64,000 bases of DNA, taken from the NCBI GenBank assembly GCA_965248935.1, contig OZ252214.1, forward strand, positions 124,001 through 188,000, written 5' to 3'. The position numbers and the translations under genes are program-made. Each line of letters starts with the position of its first letter. The first letter of the stretch is position 1. Source of the DNA: G032773895 sp965248935. Lineage in GTDB: Bacteria; Pseudomonadota; Gammaproteobacteria; Pseudomonadales; Cellvibrionaceae. This document shows, one piece after another, positions 46,404 to 56,243 of this stretch. Below the pieces are notes generated by a model. The model ran no database searches. It was not told the DNA's origin and saw only the letters and a list, made by a program, of their open reading frames with translations.

Positions 46404-48431
46404 ATGAACGAGCCACGCAATATTTTGGTGACTAGCGCACTTCCTTATGCCAATGGATCTATCCACCTTGGTCATATGGTGGAAACCATTCAGACCGATA
46501 TCTGGGTCCGTTTTCAGAAGATGCGTGGCAATAACTGTCTTTACGTCTGCGCAGATGATGCCCATGGCACCGCTATTATGCTACGAGCAGAGCAACTTGG
46601 TATCTCACCAGAAGAGCAAATTGCTAACATAAGCCGCGAGCATCAAGCCGACTTTAACGACTTCCTTATTGAATTTGACAATTATCACAGCACGCATTCC
46701 AATGAAAACCAAGAATTATCCAACCTTATTTATACCCGCCTAAAAGAAAATGGCAAAATAGCATCACGGGAAATCACACAAGCCTTCGACCCAGAAAAAG
46801 AACTGTTCTTGGCTGACAGGTACATCAAAGGTACCTGCCCTAAATGTAAAACCGAAGACCAATATGGTGATAATTGTGAACACTGTGGTGCTACCTACGC
46901 ACCGATGGACTTAATTAACCCAAAATCAGTTGTTTCCGGGGCAACGCCTATAGCGAAAGAATCCACACACTTCTTTTTCAAATTGCCAGAATTTACCGAC
47001 TTTCTAAAAAGTTGGACCCGCGCAGGGCACCTGCAAAACGAAGTAGCAAACAAACTAGCAGAATGGTTAGACGGGGGCTTACAGGAATGGGATATTTCTC
47101 GTGACGCACCCTACTTTGGTTTTGAAATTCCCGGCGAACCAGGAAAATACTTTTATGTTTGGCTAGACGCACCCATAGGCTATATGGCCAGCTTTAAAAA
47201 CCTGTGCGAAAAGTCAGAGTTAAATTTTGACGACTATTGGGGAGCCGACTCTAAAAACGAGCTTTACCACTTTATCGGCAAAGACATTGTTAACTTCCAC
47301 GCTCTTTTCTGGCCAGCAATGCTATCCAACAGCGGTTTCCGCACACCAACAAAAGTATGTGTGCATGGTTTCCTAACCGTTGACGGTAAAAAAATGTCTA
47401 AGTCTCGCGGCACCTTTATCAATGCTCGCACTTATCTAGAACATTTAGACCCAGAATATTTACGTTACTACTACGCGGCAAAACTAACCGCCAGTGTGGA
47501 TGATTTAGACTTAAACCTCGAAGACTTTGTACAACGAGTCAATTCTGATTTAGTCGGTAAAGTTGTCAATATCGCCAGCCGCACCGCTAAATTTATTCAA
47601 AAATCCGGTGGCACACTTTCTGCGAATATTGCTAACGAAGCACTATGGCAAAAATTTATTGACGCAAACGAAATCATCGCTACATATTTTGAAGAAAGAG
47701 AATTTAGTAAAGCCATGCGCGAAATTATGGCCCTTGCCGACCTAGCCAACGAATACATCGCCGAACAAGCACCTTGGTCTTTGGCAAAAGAAGAGGGCAA
47801 CGAACAGAAAGTGATGGATATATGCTCTCTTGGAGTTAACCTTTTCCGAGTATTAATAACATACCTCAAACCCGTTCTCCCAAAAACCGCTACCGCCTCA
47901 GAAAAGTTCTTAAATACAACACTCACCTGGGCCGCAGCTAAAAACTTTATGGGCGAACACGCTATCAATAAATTTAAGCCACTGATGACTCGTATCGAAA
48001 ATGACAAGGTTAATGCCATAGTGGAAAACAGCAAAGAAAATATCGAAAGCAAAGCAGAAAAAGAAACAAACAGCGACTCATGGTTAGCAAAAGAACCTGT
48101 TGCAAATGAAATTGAATTTGGTGATTTTGCCAAAGTGGATTTACGAATCGCCCTTATCGCCAATGCAGAATACGTAGAGGGCGCAGACAAACTCTTGCGC
48201 TTGACCCTAGACCTAGGAGGTGAAATACGTAATGTATTTGCTGGCATTAAAAGCGCGTATAAACCAGAAGACTTAATTGGTAAACACACCGTCATGGTTG
48301 CCAATCTAAAACCAAGAAAAATGAAGTTCGGTATGTCCGAAGGAATGGTCTTGGCTGCTGGCCCAGGTAAAAAAGATATTTATCTCCTGGAACCAAATGA
48401 AGGCGCACAACCCGGTATGCGAGTTATGTAG
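46404..48431 (+). CDS. metG: Methionyl-tRNA synthetase
   Basis: Class I synthetase, 675 residues, the long form with a C-terminal tRNA-binding domain. HIGH motif as HLGH (ANGSIHLGHMVE), Zn-binding Cys set CPKCKTEDQYGDNCEHCG, KMSKS as KKMSKSRGTF near 330, the anticodon-binding helical domain about 390-545, and the Trbp111-like OB domain (FAKVDLRIALIANAEYVEGADKL) from about 575. Only 51 bp separate it from rnfA, so metG and rnf are probably one transcript, as in Pseudomonas. Confidence 0.98.
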   Translation: MNEPRNILVTSALPYANGSIHLGHMVETIQTDIWVRFQKMRGNNCLYVCADDAHGTAIMLRAEQLGISPEEQIANISREHQADFNDFLIEFDNYHSTHSNENQELSNLIYTRLKENGKIASREITQAFDPEKELFLADRYIKGTCPKCKTEDQYGDNCEHCGATYAPMDLINPKSVVSGATPIAKESTHFFFKLPEFTDFLKSWTRAGHLQNEVANKLAEWLDGGLQEWDISRDAPYFGFEIPGEPGKYFYVWLDAPIGYMASFKNLCEKSELNFDDYWGADSKNELYHFIGKDIVNFHALFWPAMLSNSGFRTPTKVCVHGFLTVDGKKMSKSRGTFINARTYLEHLDPEYLRYYYAAKLTASVDDLDLNLEDFVQRVNSDLVGKVVNIASRTAKFIQKSGGTLSANIANEALWQKFIDANEIIATYFEEREFSKAMREIMALADLANEYIAEQAPWSLAKEEGNEQKVMDICSLGVNLFRVLITYLKPVLPKTATASEKFLNTTLTWAAAKNFMGEHAINKFKPLMTRIENDKVNAIVENSKENIESKAEKETNSDSWLAKEPVANEIEFGDFAKVDLRIALIANAEYVEGADKLLRLTLDLGGEIRNVFAGIKSAYKPEDLIGKHTVMVANLKPRKMKFGMSEGMVLAAGPGKKDIYLLEPNEGAQPGMRVM

Positions 48432-48482
48432 CCCGTATGACAAAATACTAAATTTTAAACTGTTAACGATATAGAGAACACC

Positions 48483-49058
48483 ATGACGGAATTTGCCGTT
48501 ATCTTAATCAGCACTGTACTAGTCAATAACTTCGTACTCGTTCAATTTTTGGGGCTCTGCCCATTTATGGGCGTATCCAATAAATTGGAAAGTGCTATTG
48601 GTATGGGAGCGGCCACCACATTTGTTCTCACCCTAGCCTCTATTTGTAGTTTTATGGTGAATTCCTGGGTATTGGAACCACTGGGTTTAAGCTATTTAAA
48701 AACGATCGCTTTTATTTTAGTTATTGCTGCTGTTGTTCAATTTGCAAAAATGTTTATCGAAAAAACCAGTCCATTACTGTACCGCGTACTGGGTGTATTT
48801 TTGCCGCTTATTACCACCAACTGTGCGGTACTAGGTGTTGCCCTACAAAATACCAACAAGGCCCATAATTTTATGGAATCAACCCTATATGGGTTTGGTG
48901 CCGCATTGGGGTTTTCCCTTGTACTTATTTTATTTTCCGCAATGCGCGAGAGACTAACGGTTGCAGATGTCCCCACTCCCTTTAAAGGTGCAGCAATAGG
49001 TATGATTACTGCGGGGTTAATGTCACTTGCATTTATGGGCTTTGCCGGCCTCGTTTAA
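48483..49058 (+). CDS. rnfA: Rnf electron transport complex subunit A
   Basis: Integral membrane subunit of 191 residues with six helices, homologue of NqrE. Iron-ligand Cys occur in QFLGLCPFMGVS and ITTNCAVLGVAL. Rnf couples ferredoxin and NAD(H) electron transfer to ion movement and in E. coli (Rsx) reduces SoxR. First of six rnf genes in the order A, B, C, D, G, E. Confidence 0.97.
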   Translation: MTEFAVILISTVLVNNFVLVQFLGLCPFMGVSNKLESAIGMGAATTFVLTLASICSFMVNSWVLEPLGLSYLKTIAFILVIAAVVQFAKMFIEKTSPLLYRVLGVFLPLITTNCAVLGVALQNTNKAHNFMESTLYGFGAALGFSLVLILFSAMRERLTVADVPTPFKGAAIGMITAGLMSLAFMGFAGLV

Positions 49059-49065
49059 AATTTTT

Positions 49066-49677
49066 ATGATCGATTTATTTTTACAATACCCTATTCTTAA
49101 TGCGCTTATCGCTCTCGGCGGGCTCGCCGCTGTATTTGGAGCCATACTGGGCTTTGCCGCAGTAAAATACAAAGTCGAAGGCGACCCCTTAGTAGAACAA
49201 ATTGACGAACTGCTGCCTCAAACTCAATGTGGCCAATGCGGTTATCCCGGTTGCCGCCCTTACGCACAAGCTATTGCCGACGGTGACGAAATTAATAAAT
49301 GCCCACCCGGTGGGCAAAGTACCATTAATACCCTTGCCAATTTATTAGGTGTCGAAGCGACCGGCCTAGATGAAGAACACGGCGAAACATCCGCAGTAAA
49401 AAAAGTTGCCTTTATTCGTGAAGACGAATGTATCGGCTGTACCAAATGTATTCAAGCCTGCCCTGTGGATGCAATTTTAGGTGCGGCGAAACAAATGCAC
49501 ACCGTCATAGGTTCAGAATGCACAGGTTGCGATCTCTGCGTTGAACCCTGCCCGGTAGACTGCATAGATATGCCATCTGTGAAAACAGGCATACGAGAGT
49601 GGACATGGGAACTCCCCACACCAGTAGAAATTATTGCTTCTGACGCCCCCCATAAAAACCAGGAATACGCCGCATGA
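49066..49677 (+). CDS. rnfB: Rnf complex subunit B, ferredoxin-type
   Basis: The ATG at 49066 (MIDLFLQYPIL) is the family start; the frame is open earlier but overlaps rnfA. The 203-residue protein has one membrane helix (about 10-30), an Fe4S4 domain QCGQCGYPGCRPYAQAI, and two ferredoxin clusters CIGCTKCIQACPVD and CTGCDLCVEPCPVDC. It passes electrons from ferredoxin toward RnfC or RnfD. It overlaps rnfC by 4 bases (ATGA). Confidence 0.97.
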   Translation: MIDLFLQYPILNALIALGGLAAVFGAILGFAAVKYKVEGDPLVEQIDELLPQTQCGQCGYPGCRPYAQAIADGDEINKCPPGGQSTINTLANLLGVEATGLDEEHGETSAVKKVAFIREDECIGCTKCIQACPVDAILGAAKQMHTVIGSECTGCDLCVEPCPVDCIDMPSVKTGIREWTWELPTPVEIIASDAPHKNQEYAA

Positions 49678-51923
49678 GAAAAATTTGGGATATTCACGGT
49701 GGCGTCCATCCAGAAGAAAACAAATACCAATCAACCCAAGTTCCTATTGGGCGGGTTTCTCTTCCAGAAATATTCATACTACCGCTCAACCAACATATTG
49801 GTGCGCCAGCAATACCATGCGTCAGCGTGGGCGATAAAGTTTTGGGCGGACAAACGATTGCCGAAGCTCAAGCTTATGTCAGCGCACCTGTTCACACGCC
49901 AACATCTGGAACCGTAACAGCAATTGACAATCGTTTTATTCCACACCCCTCAGGCATGGCAGCCCCCTGCATCGAAATTCAACCAGATGGCGAAGACCGA
50001 TGGATTGAATTAGACGAGTGCGAGGAATATACACAGCTAGAGCGAAAAGATATTGTAGAAAAAATTCGTAACGCCGGTATTGCAGGAATGGGCGGCGCGG
50101 GGTTTCCCACTGCCGTAAAACTGGCCCCTCGTTCAGATAAAATTGATACGCTGATACTAAACGGCACAGAGTGTGAGCCCTATATTACCGCCGATGACAT
50201 GTTAATGCGTGAAAGAGCCGATGACATTATTGCCGGGGCACAAATTCTTTCCTACGTATTACACAACCCCGAAAACCTAATAATCGGCATTGAAGACAAT
50301 AAGCCAGAAGCCATTCAAGCAATGCAGGCTGCGGCAAAAGGCACCCATATTACTATCACCGTCTTCCCCACAAAATACCCCTCCGGTGGCGAAAAACAAC
50401 TGATTCAAATTCTAACAGGTAAAGAAGTACCCAGCGGAAAACTGCCAGCAGACATTGGAATTGTCCTACACAATATTGGTACTGCTGCAGCGGCCTATCG
50501 CGCAGTAAGATTTGGCGAACCCTTAGTACGTAGAATTACCACCGTTGTCGGCGAATCTCTGCAAGAGCAAAGAAATATCGACGTATTGATCGGCACCCCA
50601 ATAAGCCACATATTGGCCCAGCATGGATTTAATAACAACGATTGCTCTCGCCTTATTGTCGGCGGCCCCATGATGGGCTTTGCCATGGAACACACAGACA
50701 TACCCGTTATTAAAACCACCAACTGCGTACTCGCACCAAGCCAGCAAGAAATGCCTGCCCCAGAACCGGCCCAACCTTGCATTCGCTGTGGTATGTGTGC
50801 CGAAGCCTGCCCGGCAAATTTGCTGCCACAACAACTCTTCTGGTACTCCCAATCGGAAGACTACGACAAACTCAATGCACACAATCTTTTTGACTGCATT
50901 GAATGTGGAGCTTGCTCTTACGTCTGCCCGAGTAACATCCCCTTAGTTCAATACTATCGAGCCTCGAAAGGCACAATCCGTTTGCAAAATGAAGAGAAAC
51001 GAAAATCCGACCACTCCAGAGAGCGGTTTGAATTCCGTCAAGAACGAATAAACAAAGCCGAAGCAGAAAAAGAAGCCAAGCGTGCAGCGAGAAAAAAAGC
51101 CGCCGAACAAGCAAGGAAAAAACTCGCAGAACAAAAAGCCAATGACAATAAAAACACTGAAGCCCCTCTCTCAGAAACCCCTGCACCAAAAACGCAAATT
51201 GACCCGGAAAAACAACTGGCAAAACTGGAACGTGCGTTAAGCAGTGCAGAGAGTCGAGTCGAACGCGCCACTCAAAGCCTTAATAACGCAAAAGAAGAAG
51301 GTCAAAAAGAGCGAATCTCTTCCTGCGAGGCTCGCTTAAAACAAGCAGAACTAAAAGTAACCGAAGCCAAAATAAAACTAGAAGAGTTCCAGCCTTCCGC
51401 ATCGACCACACATTCTTCGACAAACGTTGTGGAGAAAATAAAAGAAAAACTGCAATTAACACCTCTTGAACAACAACAACAAACGGTAGAAACAGTCAAA
51501 AAACGCTTGGCAACGGCCCAGGAAAAACTAAAAGAGGCCGAACAACAAAACGCCCCTACAGTGGATGCGTTTAAACAAGGTGTCGAAAAACTTAAGAGAA
51601 AACTGGAAACCGCTGAAAAAGAACTCGCTGAAAGTAAAACTAACGCACCGTCAAAGACGGAAGAAGCCTCACTACCCGCAACAGCAGAACTCTCCGCTGC
51701 TGACAAAGCCATAGCCAAGGCAAAAGCCAAAGCCGAAACCATGGCCAAAATGAGCGATGATGAAAAAGCGAAAGCACACATTGAATCACTTAAAATACGC
51801 CTAGAAAAAGCGCGGGAACGCTTGAAAAAAGCGGAAGAAGAAAACAACGAACATATTGACGCCTTCAAAACAGGTGTGGAAAAGCTCGAAGTTAAGCTTG
51901 TCGAAGCAGAACAAAATTTATAA
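49674..51923 (+). CDS. rnfC: Rnf complex subunit C with long coiled-coil tail
   Basis: RnfC binds NADH/FMN and two Fe4S4 clusters (CIRCGMCAEACP near 371-382 and CIECGACSYVCP near 410-421). The first 440 residues are the conserved core, including GMGGAGFPTAVKL and GTECEPYITADD. Residues about 440-749 are a Lys/Glu/Ala-rich predicted coiled coil. It has at least two related repeats: RLATAQEKLKEAEQQN with VDAFKQGVEKLKRKL, and RLEKARERLKKAEEEN with IDAFKTGVEKLEVKL. Such tails occur in gammaproteobacterial RnfC and vary in length; function unknown. Confidence 0.97.
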   Translation: MRKIWDIHGGVHPEENKYQSTQVPIGRVSLPEIFILPLNQHIGAPAIPCVSVGDKVLGGQTIAEAQAYVSAPVHTPTSGTVTAIDNRFIPHPSGMAAPCIEIQPDGEDRWIELDECEEYTQLERKDIVEKIRNAGIAGMGGAGFPTAVKLAPRSDKIDTLILNGTECEPYITADDMLMRERADDIIAGAQILSYVLHNPENLIIGIEDNKPEAIQAMQAAAKGTHITITVFPTKYPSGGEKQLIQILTGKEVPSGKLPADIGIVLHNIGTAAAAYRAVRFGEPLVRRITTVVGESLQEQRNIDVLIGTPISHILAQHGFNNNDCSRLIVGGPMMGFAMEHTDIPVIKTTNCVLAPSQQEMPAPEPAQPCIRCGMCAEACPANLLPQQLFWYSQSEDYDKLNAHNLFDCIECGACSYVCPSNIPLVQYYRASKGTIRLQNEEKRKSDHSRERFEFRQERINKAEAEKEAKRAARKKAAEQARKKLAEQKANDNKNTEAPLSETPAPKTQIDPEKQLAKLERALSSAESRVERATQSLNNAKEEGQKERISSCEARLKQAELKVTEAKIKLEEFQPSASTTHSSTNVVEKIKEKLQLTPLEQQQQTVETVKKRLATAQEKLKEAEQQNAPTVDAFKQGVEKLKRKLETAEKELAESKTNAPSKTEEASLPATAELSAADKAIAKAKAKAETMAKMSDDEKAKAHIESLKIRLEKARERLKKAEEENNEHIDAFKTGVEKLEVKLVEAEQNL

Positions 51924-51939
51924 AAGGGTCAAAAATTAC

Positions 51940-53007
51940 ATGGCTTTTATTAAACCTACTTCCCCTCATGCTACACATGCTGGTACAACTGGCGAGGTAA
52001 TGCGCCTCGTTATACTCGCAACCCTCCCCGGCATTGCAATTATGACCGTTTTTTTTGGTTGGGGAACACTTATCAATATTGCTTTTGCCTCTGTTTGCGC
52101 ACTGGGAATGGAAGCTTTGATATTAAAACTGCGCAACCGCTCTATTTCATTTTATTTAAAAGATTGCAGCGCACTCGTCACCGCTTTACTGCTGGCCATT
52201 GCTATTCCCCCCTACTCCCCTTGGTGGCTAATAGCAGTAGGAATCTTTTTTGCCATTGTAGTGGCCAAACATCTCTACGGTGGTTTGGGTTACAACCCTT
52301 TTAATCCCGCCATGATAGGTTATGTCGTATTACTGATATCCTTCCCAGTAGAAATGACCCAATGGGCCACCCCGCTCCCACTAAAAGCAGAGGGCACATC
52401 ACTGCCCTCACTGATTGAATCATTACGGTTTCTTATCGGCCACTCTCCAATCAGTGCCATTGACGGCTATACAGCCGCAACACCACTGGATATTATTAAG
52501 CAAAATAACAGTGAATTATTAATCGATCTTTATACCAGCTCTCCTAGCTTCACCTTTGGTAAATGGGCCGGTGCTGGATGGGAATGGGTAAATATTGCAT
52601 TCTTAATGGGCGGTGCTTTTCTTCTGTATAAAAAAGTATTCACATGGCACGCCCCACTGTCCATGCTGCTTGCACTCATAATAATTTCCGCAGTATTTTT
52701 TGACGGGGGCAGCTCCTCCAGCTCAGGCTCACCACTATTTCATTTACTGTCCGGCGCAACCATGTTCGGCGCCTTCTTTATTATCACTGACCCCGTTTCC
52801 TCTGCAACCAGTACAAAAGGGCGCATAATCTACGGTGCAGCCATCGGCATACTAACCTACATCATTCGCAGTTGGGGAAATTACCCAGATGCCCTGGCTT
52901 TTTCGGTTTTACTAATGAACTTCGCCGCTCCATTTATTGATTACTACACACTTCCACGCACCTATGGTCATACAAAACCAAACCGTGGAACTCGAAAAAA
53001 CCCATAA
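51940..53007 (+). CDS. rnfD: Rnf complex subunit D
   Basis: Membrane subunit with about nine helices and covalent FMN, homologue of NqrB. The ATG at 51940 (MAFIKPTSPHATHAG) is preferred; the frame open from 51856 lies in rnfC. 355 residues. The flavinylation Thr is expected in DGYTAATPLDIIK near 172-184. KHLYGGLGYNPFNPAMIGYV and FFIITDPVSSATSTKGRIIYG are family marks. ApbE at 23 kb would attach the FMN. Confidence 0.96.
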   Translation: MAFIKPTSPHATHAGTTGEVMRLVILATLPGIAIMTVFFGWGTLINIAFASVCALGMEALILKLRNRSISFYLKDCSALVTALLLAIAIPPYSPWWLIAVGIFFAIVVAKHLYGGLGYNPFNPAMIGYVVLLISFPVEMTQWATPLPLKAEGTSLPSLIESLRFLIGHSPISAIDGYTAATPLDIIKQNNSELLIDLYTSSPSFTFGKWAGAGWEWVNIAFLMGGAFLLYKKVFTWHAPLSMLLALIIISAVFFDGGSSSSSGSPLFHLLSGATMFGAFFIITDPVSSATSTKGRIIYGAAIGILTYIIRSWGNYPDALAFSVLLMNFAAPFIDYYTLPRTYGHTKPNRGTRKNP

Positions 53008-53021
53008 AACAGGTATTGTCA

Positions 53022-53669
53022 GTGCTTACACAATCCATTAGTAAGAACAGCATCGTCCTCAGCCTATTCGCCCTTGTCACGGCTGGACTGCTTGCACTTA
53101 CCTACAAAGCCACAGCACCACAAATTGCAAAAGAAGAAGAGCGAGCCGCTCAGAAAGCGCTATTGGAAATAGTGCCTAAATCTCGACACAACAATGATAT
53201 GCTGGCAGATACCTTTCCAATTCCCTTAGCACTTGCCAAACAACTCAATATTGCAGAAAATGAAGTAATCCATATTGCCAAAATGAATGGCGAACCCATT
53301 GCCGCTATAGTGCCCTCTTTAACCCCGGAAGGTTACAGTGGAGACATTAAATTTATCATAGGCATTAATGCCGACGGCAGCATTGCTGGAATAAGGGTAT
53401 TATCTCATAAAGAAACACCCGGACTAGGCGATAAAATTAGCCTCAACAAAAGCAATTGGATATTAAACTTTAACGGAAATAGTTTATTTAACCCCACAGT
53501 AAAACATTGGAAAGTAAAAAAAGACGGCGGTGAATTTGACCAGTTCACCGGAGCAACCATTACCCCCCGCGCATTAGTAAAACAAATCAAAATTACTCTA
53601 GAACAAATAGATTTGATTAAAGACAAATTATTCTCACCTCAAAAAACCACACATAATTTAGAGCAATAG
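53022..53669 (+). CDS. rnfG: Rnf complex subunit G, covalent FMN carrier
   Basis: Homologue of NqrC: one membrane helix (about 9-29) and a periplasmic domain with FMN on Thr of FTGATITPRAL near 172-182. The GTG at 53022 (MLTQSISKNSIVL) has AGG 8 bases upstream, while the TTG at 53016 is too close to it. 215 residues. HKETPGLGDKISLNKSNW is conserved with relatives. Confidence 0.94.
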   Translation: MLTQSISKNSIVLSLFALVTAGLLALTYKATAPQIAKEEERAAQKALLEIVPKSRHNNDMLADTFPIPLALAKQLNIAENEVIHIAKMNGEPIAAIVPSLTPEGYSGDIKFIIGINADGSIAGIRVLSHKETPGLGDKISLNKSNWILNFNGNSLFNPTVKHWKVKKDGGEFDQFTGATITPRALVKQIKITLEQIDLIKDKLFSPQKTTHNLEQ

Positions 53670-53672
53670 AGA

Positions 53673-54383
53673 ATGGCTGATTATCAAGAAATCACTAAAA
53701 ATGGCTTGTGGAATAATAACCCCGCACTGGTTCAACTACTCGGCTTGTGCCCTCTTCTAGCGGTAACAGGCTCAGTGGTGAATGCTCTTGGTTTAGGACT
53801 TGCCACTATGCTGGTATTAGTTGGCTCAAATGTTTCAGTTTCACTTATTCGTCACTCCGTAAGTGATGCCGTTCGTCTCCCCGCATTTGTTATGATCATT
53901 GCATCCTTCACCACCTGTACAGAATTATTAATGCGTGCCTTTACCTACGAGCTGTATCAAATACTCGGCATATTTATTCCGTTAATTGTTACCAATTGCG
54001 CAATTCTAGGAAGAGCCGATGCCTTTGCCAGTAAAAATAGCGCAATCCCATCTGCCATAGACGGTTTTATGATGGGCCTCGGTTTTATGCTGGTTTTACT
54101 TCTCGTAGGAGCAGTAAGAGAATTAATAGGAGCTGGAACCCTCTTCGACAATATGCACTTATTATTTGGCAGCCTAGCCGAAAACTGGACACTCAATATA
54201 TTTGGCAACCATTACAAAGGCTTTCTAGTTGCCATACTTCCCCCCGGCGCTTTCTTAGTCGTGGGAGGGCTTATTGCAATTAAAAACCTTATTGATGCCG
54301 ACATAAAACGAAGAGAAGAGCTGAAAAAAGAAAAGCCCGTAAAAGGTTCAAAACGTGTTCGAACTACAGGGCAAATTGCCTAG
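53673..54383 (+). CDS. rnfE: Rnf complex subunit E
   Basis: Integral membrane subunit of 236 residues, homologue of NqrD, with iron-ligand Cys in LVQLLGLCPLLAVTGS and LIVTNCAILGRADAFASKN. The C-terminus is basic (RREELKKEKPVKGSKRVR). It closes the rnf operon. nth (endonuclease III), which follows rnfE in E. coli and Pseudomonas, is absent. Confidence 0.97.
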   Translation: MADYQEITKNGLWNNNPALVQLLGLCPLLAVTGSVVNALGLGLATMLVLVGSNVSVSLIRHSVSDAVRLPAFVMIIASFTTCTELLMRAFTYELYQILGIFIPLIVTNCAILGRADAFASKNSAIPSAIDGFMMGLGFMLVLLLVGAVRELIGAGTLFDNMHLLFGSLAENWTLNIFGNHYKGFLVAILPPGAFLVVGGLIAIKNLIDADIKRREELKKEKPVKGSKRVRTTGQIA

Positions 54384-54809
54384 GGCCTGTTAATACTAAT
54401 ACAATAAGCAAAAAAACAGAACAAAACGAATCCTTAAGAGATAACAATGCCTAAATTTGAAAACGTGACTGTGATTAAAGCAAAAATATAACGACCACTA
54501 AAAATCGATATACGACGAAGAATCATACCCTAACGTGCCAATCTCGCCACTAACTGCGCCCTCGATTAGCAGCCTTACTGAAAATCCAAAACTAAAGCCA
54601 TCGATCTCAACACAATGTCACAAAAAACAACACTAAAGCATGAATTATTAGTAAATTACGTTTAACCTTGATAGGGCTAGAGTATCAAACTGCATCGCTC
54701 AGATGCGTGATGCTCTTAATTAATGTACGCGAAATAACATTAACGAGAATGACTAAAATCGTTCGCCATTTCACAACACTCAAAAATTGGAATTACTAAG
54801 GAAAGAAAT
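54384..54809. other. Intergenic rnfE/P450 with ppnP relic
   Basis: The 426-bp stretch begins where nth would be expected. Apart from the short ppnP-like start at 54447 it holds no gene. Upstream of the P450 there is a small hairpin GCATC..GATGC (54692-54706 area). Confidence 0.45.
54447..54491 (+). pseudogene. N-terminal relic of ppnP (nucleoside phosphorylase)
   Basis: ATG opens MPKFENVTVIKAKI then TAA. The fourteen residues fit the start of PpnP/YaiE (M-x-x-F-x-N-V-T-V-x-K-x-A), and a ribosome site TAAGAGAT precedes it. The expected continuation (YFDGKVTSR) is not found in any frame, so only the first codons remain. The call rests on a short match. Confidence 0.4.
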
Positions 54810-56072
54810 ATGGGATTATTTGATCGTATTAAAAAATGGGCAACAAACAATACCCGGCTGGTCTTTGCATTATTAAGGATGTTTAAGCCTATACTGGTAC
54901 TCAAAGAGTTTGCAATTATAACTCGCTTCGATGATGTTCAAGAAGTGCTATCACGTCCCGATATTTTTGATGTCACTTACGAAGAAAAAATGAGAGTTGT
55001 CACAAATGGCAGTAATTTTTTCTTAGGTATGTCAGATACTCCTACCTATGTCCGCGATGTCTCCAATATGCGTATCGTGATGCCAAGGTTCGACCTTGAA
55101 AGCATTATTACCCCTATGATCGAGCGCCTAACAACGGAAATTCTTTCCGAAAGCACTGGACGCATGGACATTATCAAAGAATATACCAAACGAGTGCCCG
55201 CGCGTTTTATTAGAGATTATATTGGTGTACCAGGGCCAAGCGAAGATGACTTAATCAATTGGAATACATTACTTTTTGAGTATTTATTTTCCCCAACTAT
55301 TCCACCAGAAGTAGAGCAAGGAGCCATTGAAGGTGCCGCAGGAATGCGTGAGCATATCGATCAGCTTATCGTTAACCGAAAATCCATTGGCGAAAAAAAT
55401 GACGATGTACTAAATAGATGTCTTGCATTGCAAAAAGCCAATACCCCAGGAATGGCGGACGAAGAAATTCGTAACAACCTGATCGGCACTATTATTGGAG
55501 CAATCCCCACTACCGCAAATTGCGCAACCTTAGTGATTGACTATCTACTAGATCATCCAAAACTTCTAGAGAAAGCCAAAGTCGCAGCACAAGAAAATGA
55601 TTTGGAAACAATGCAACAATTCGTATTAGAATCGCTTCGCTTTAATTCTTTTGGACCTGGTGTATTTCGTATTGCGAAAGAAGACTATACCGTAGCAGCA
55701 GGGTATTTTCGTTCCAAAAAAATTAAGAAAGGCACTTCCGTATTGGCACTAACCGAATCAGCTATGTTTGATGGTCGAAAAGTAAAATCACCCCGCGACT
55801 TCAAACTTGATCGGCCAAGTTATCAATATATGCAATTTGGATATGGAATGCACACCTGTTTTGGCTACCATATTAATCTTATTCAAATTCCGATTATTGT
55901 CAAAAATCTTTTAAAGTGCGACAACTTGCAACGGGCTGCGGGTAAAGAGGGACAATTAAAAATTCAGGGCTCATTCCCAGTAAGCATGACTATGGAGTTT
56001 ACCCCACCCTCAGCACACTCAAGCAAAATTGACAGAAATGAGCAATCACTAGCGACAGAAACCTCATCATAG
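54810..56072 (+). CDS. Cytochrome P450 with unusual I-helix
   Basis: A 420-residue soluble P450. Haem-binding loop FGYGMHTCFG with Cys350; K-helix ExxR is ESLR at 274-277. In the I-helix, where most P450s have (A/G)Gx(D/E)TT to activate oxygen, this protein has GAIPTT (230-235), with Pro in place of the acid. P450s that use peroxides or rearrange hydroperoxides often lack that acid, so oxygen activation from a reductase may not be needed; no ferredoxin or reductase gene is adjacent. The distal region also contains MSDTPTYVRDVSNMRIVM. Substrate unknown. It has its own terminator. Confidence 0.9.
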   Translation: MGLFDRIKKWATNNTRLVFALLRMFKPILVLKEFAIITRFDDVQEVLSRPDIFDVTYEEKMRVVTNGSNFFLGMSDTPTYVRDVSNMRIVMPRFDLESIITPMIERLTTEILSESTGRMDIIKEYTKRVPARFIRDYIGVPGPSEDDLINWNTLLFEYLFSPTIPPEVEQGAIEGAAGMREHIDQLIVNRKSIGEKNDDVLNRCLALQKANTPGMADEEIRNNLIGTIIGAIPTTANCATLVIDYLLDHPKLLEKAKVAAQENDLETMQQFVLESLRFNSFGPGVFRIAKEDYTVAAGYFRSKKIKKGTSVLALTESAMFDGRKVKSPRDFKLDRPSYQYMQFGYGMHTCFGYHINLIQIPIIVKNLLKCDNLQRAAGKEGQLKIQGSFPVSMTMEFTPPSAHSSKIDRNEQSLATETSS

Positions 56073-56087
56073 AAATATCAATAACCA

Positions 56088-56109
56088 TAGCAGGCATGGA
56101 CGCCTGCTA
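56088..56109 (+). terminator. Hairpin after the P450 gene
   Basis: Perfect 8-bp stem TAGCAGGC / GCCTGCTA with loop ATGGAC, 15 bp after the P450 stop; followed by TTACATATT, only moderately T-rich. Confidence 0.65.
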
Positions 56110-56243
56110 TTACATATTCAAAAGCTTACATCCGAACAAACACACCAAACTAAACCAGCGACCAAGAAACAGTTCAAACAGCACTCAAACTCCCGCCAGA
56201 AGTATAATAAAAGCAGTTTTTAGCACCAAAAGCGCCTCAACAA

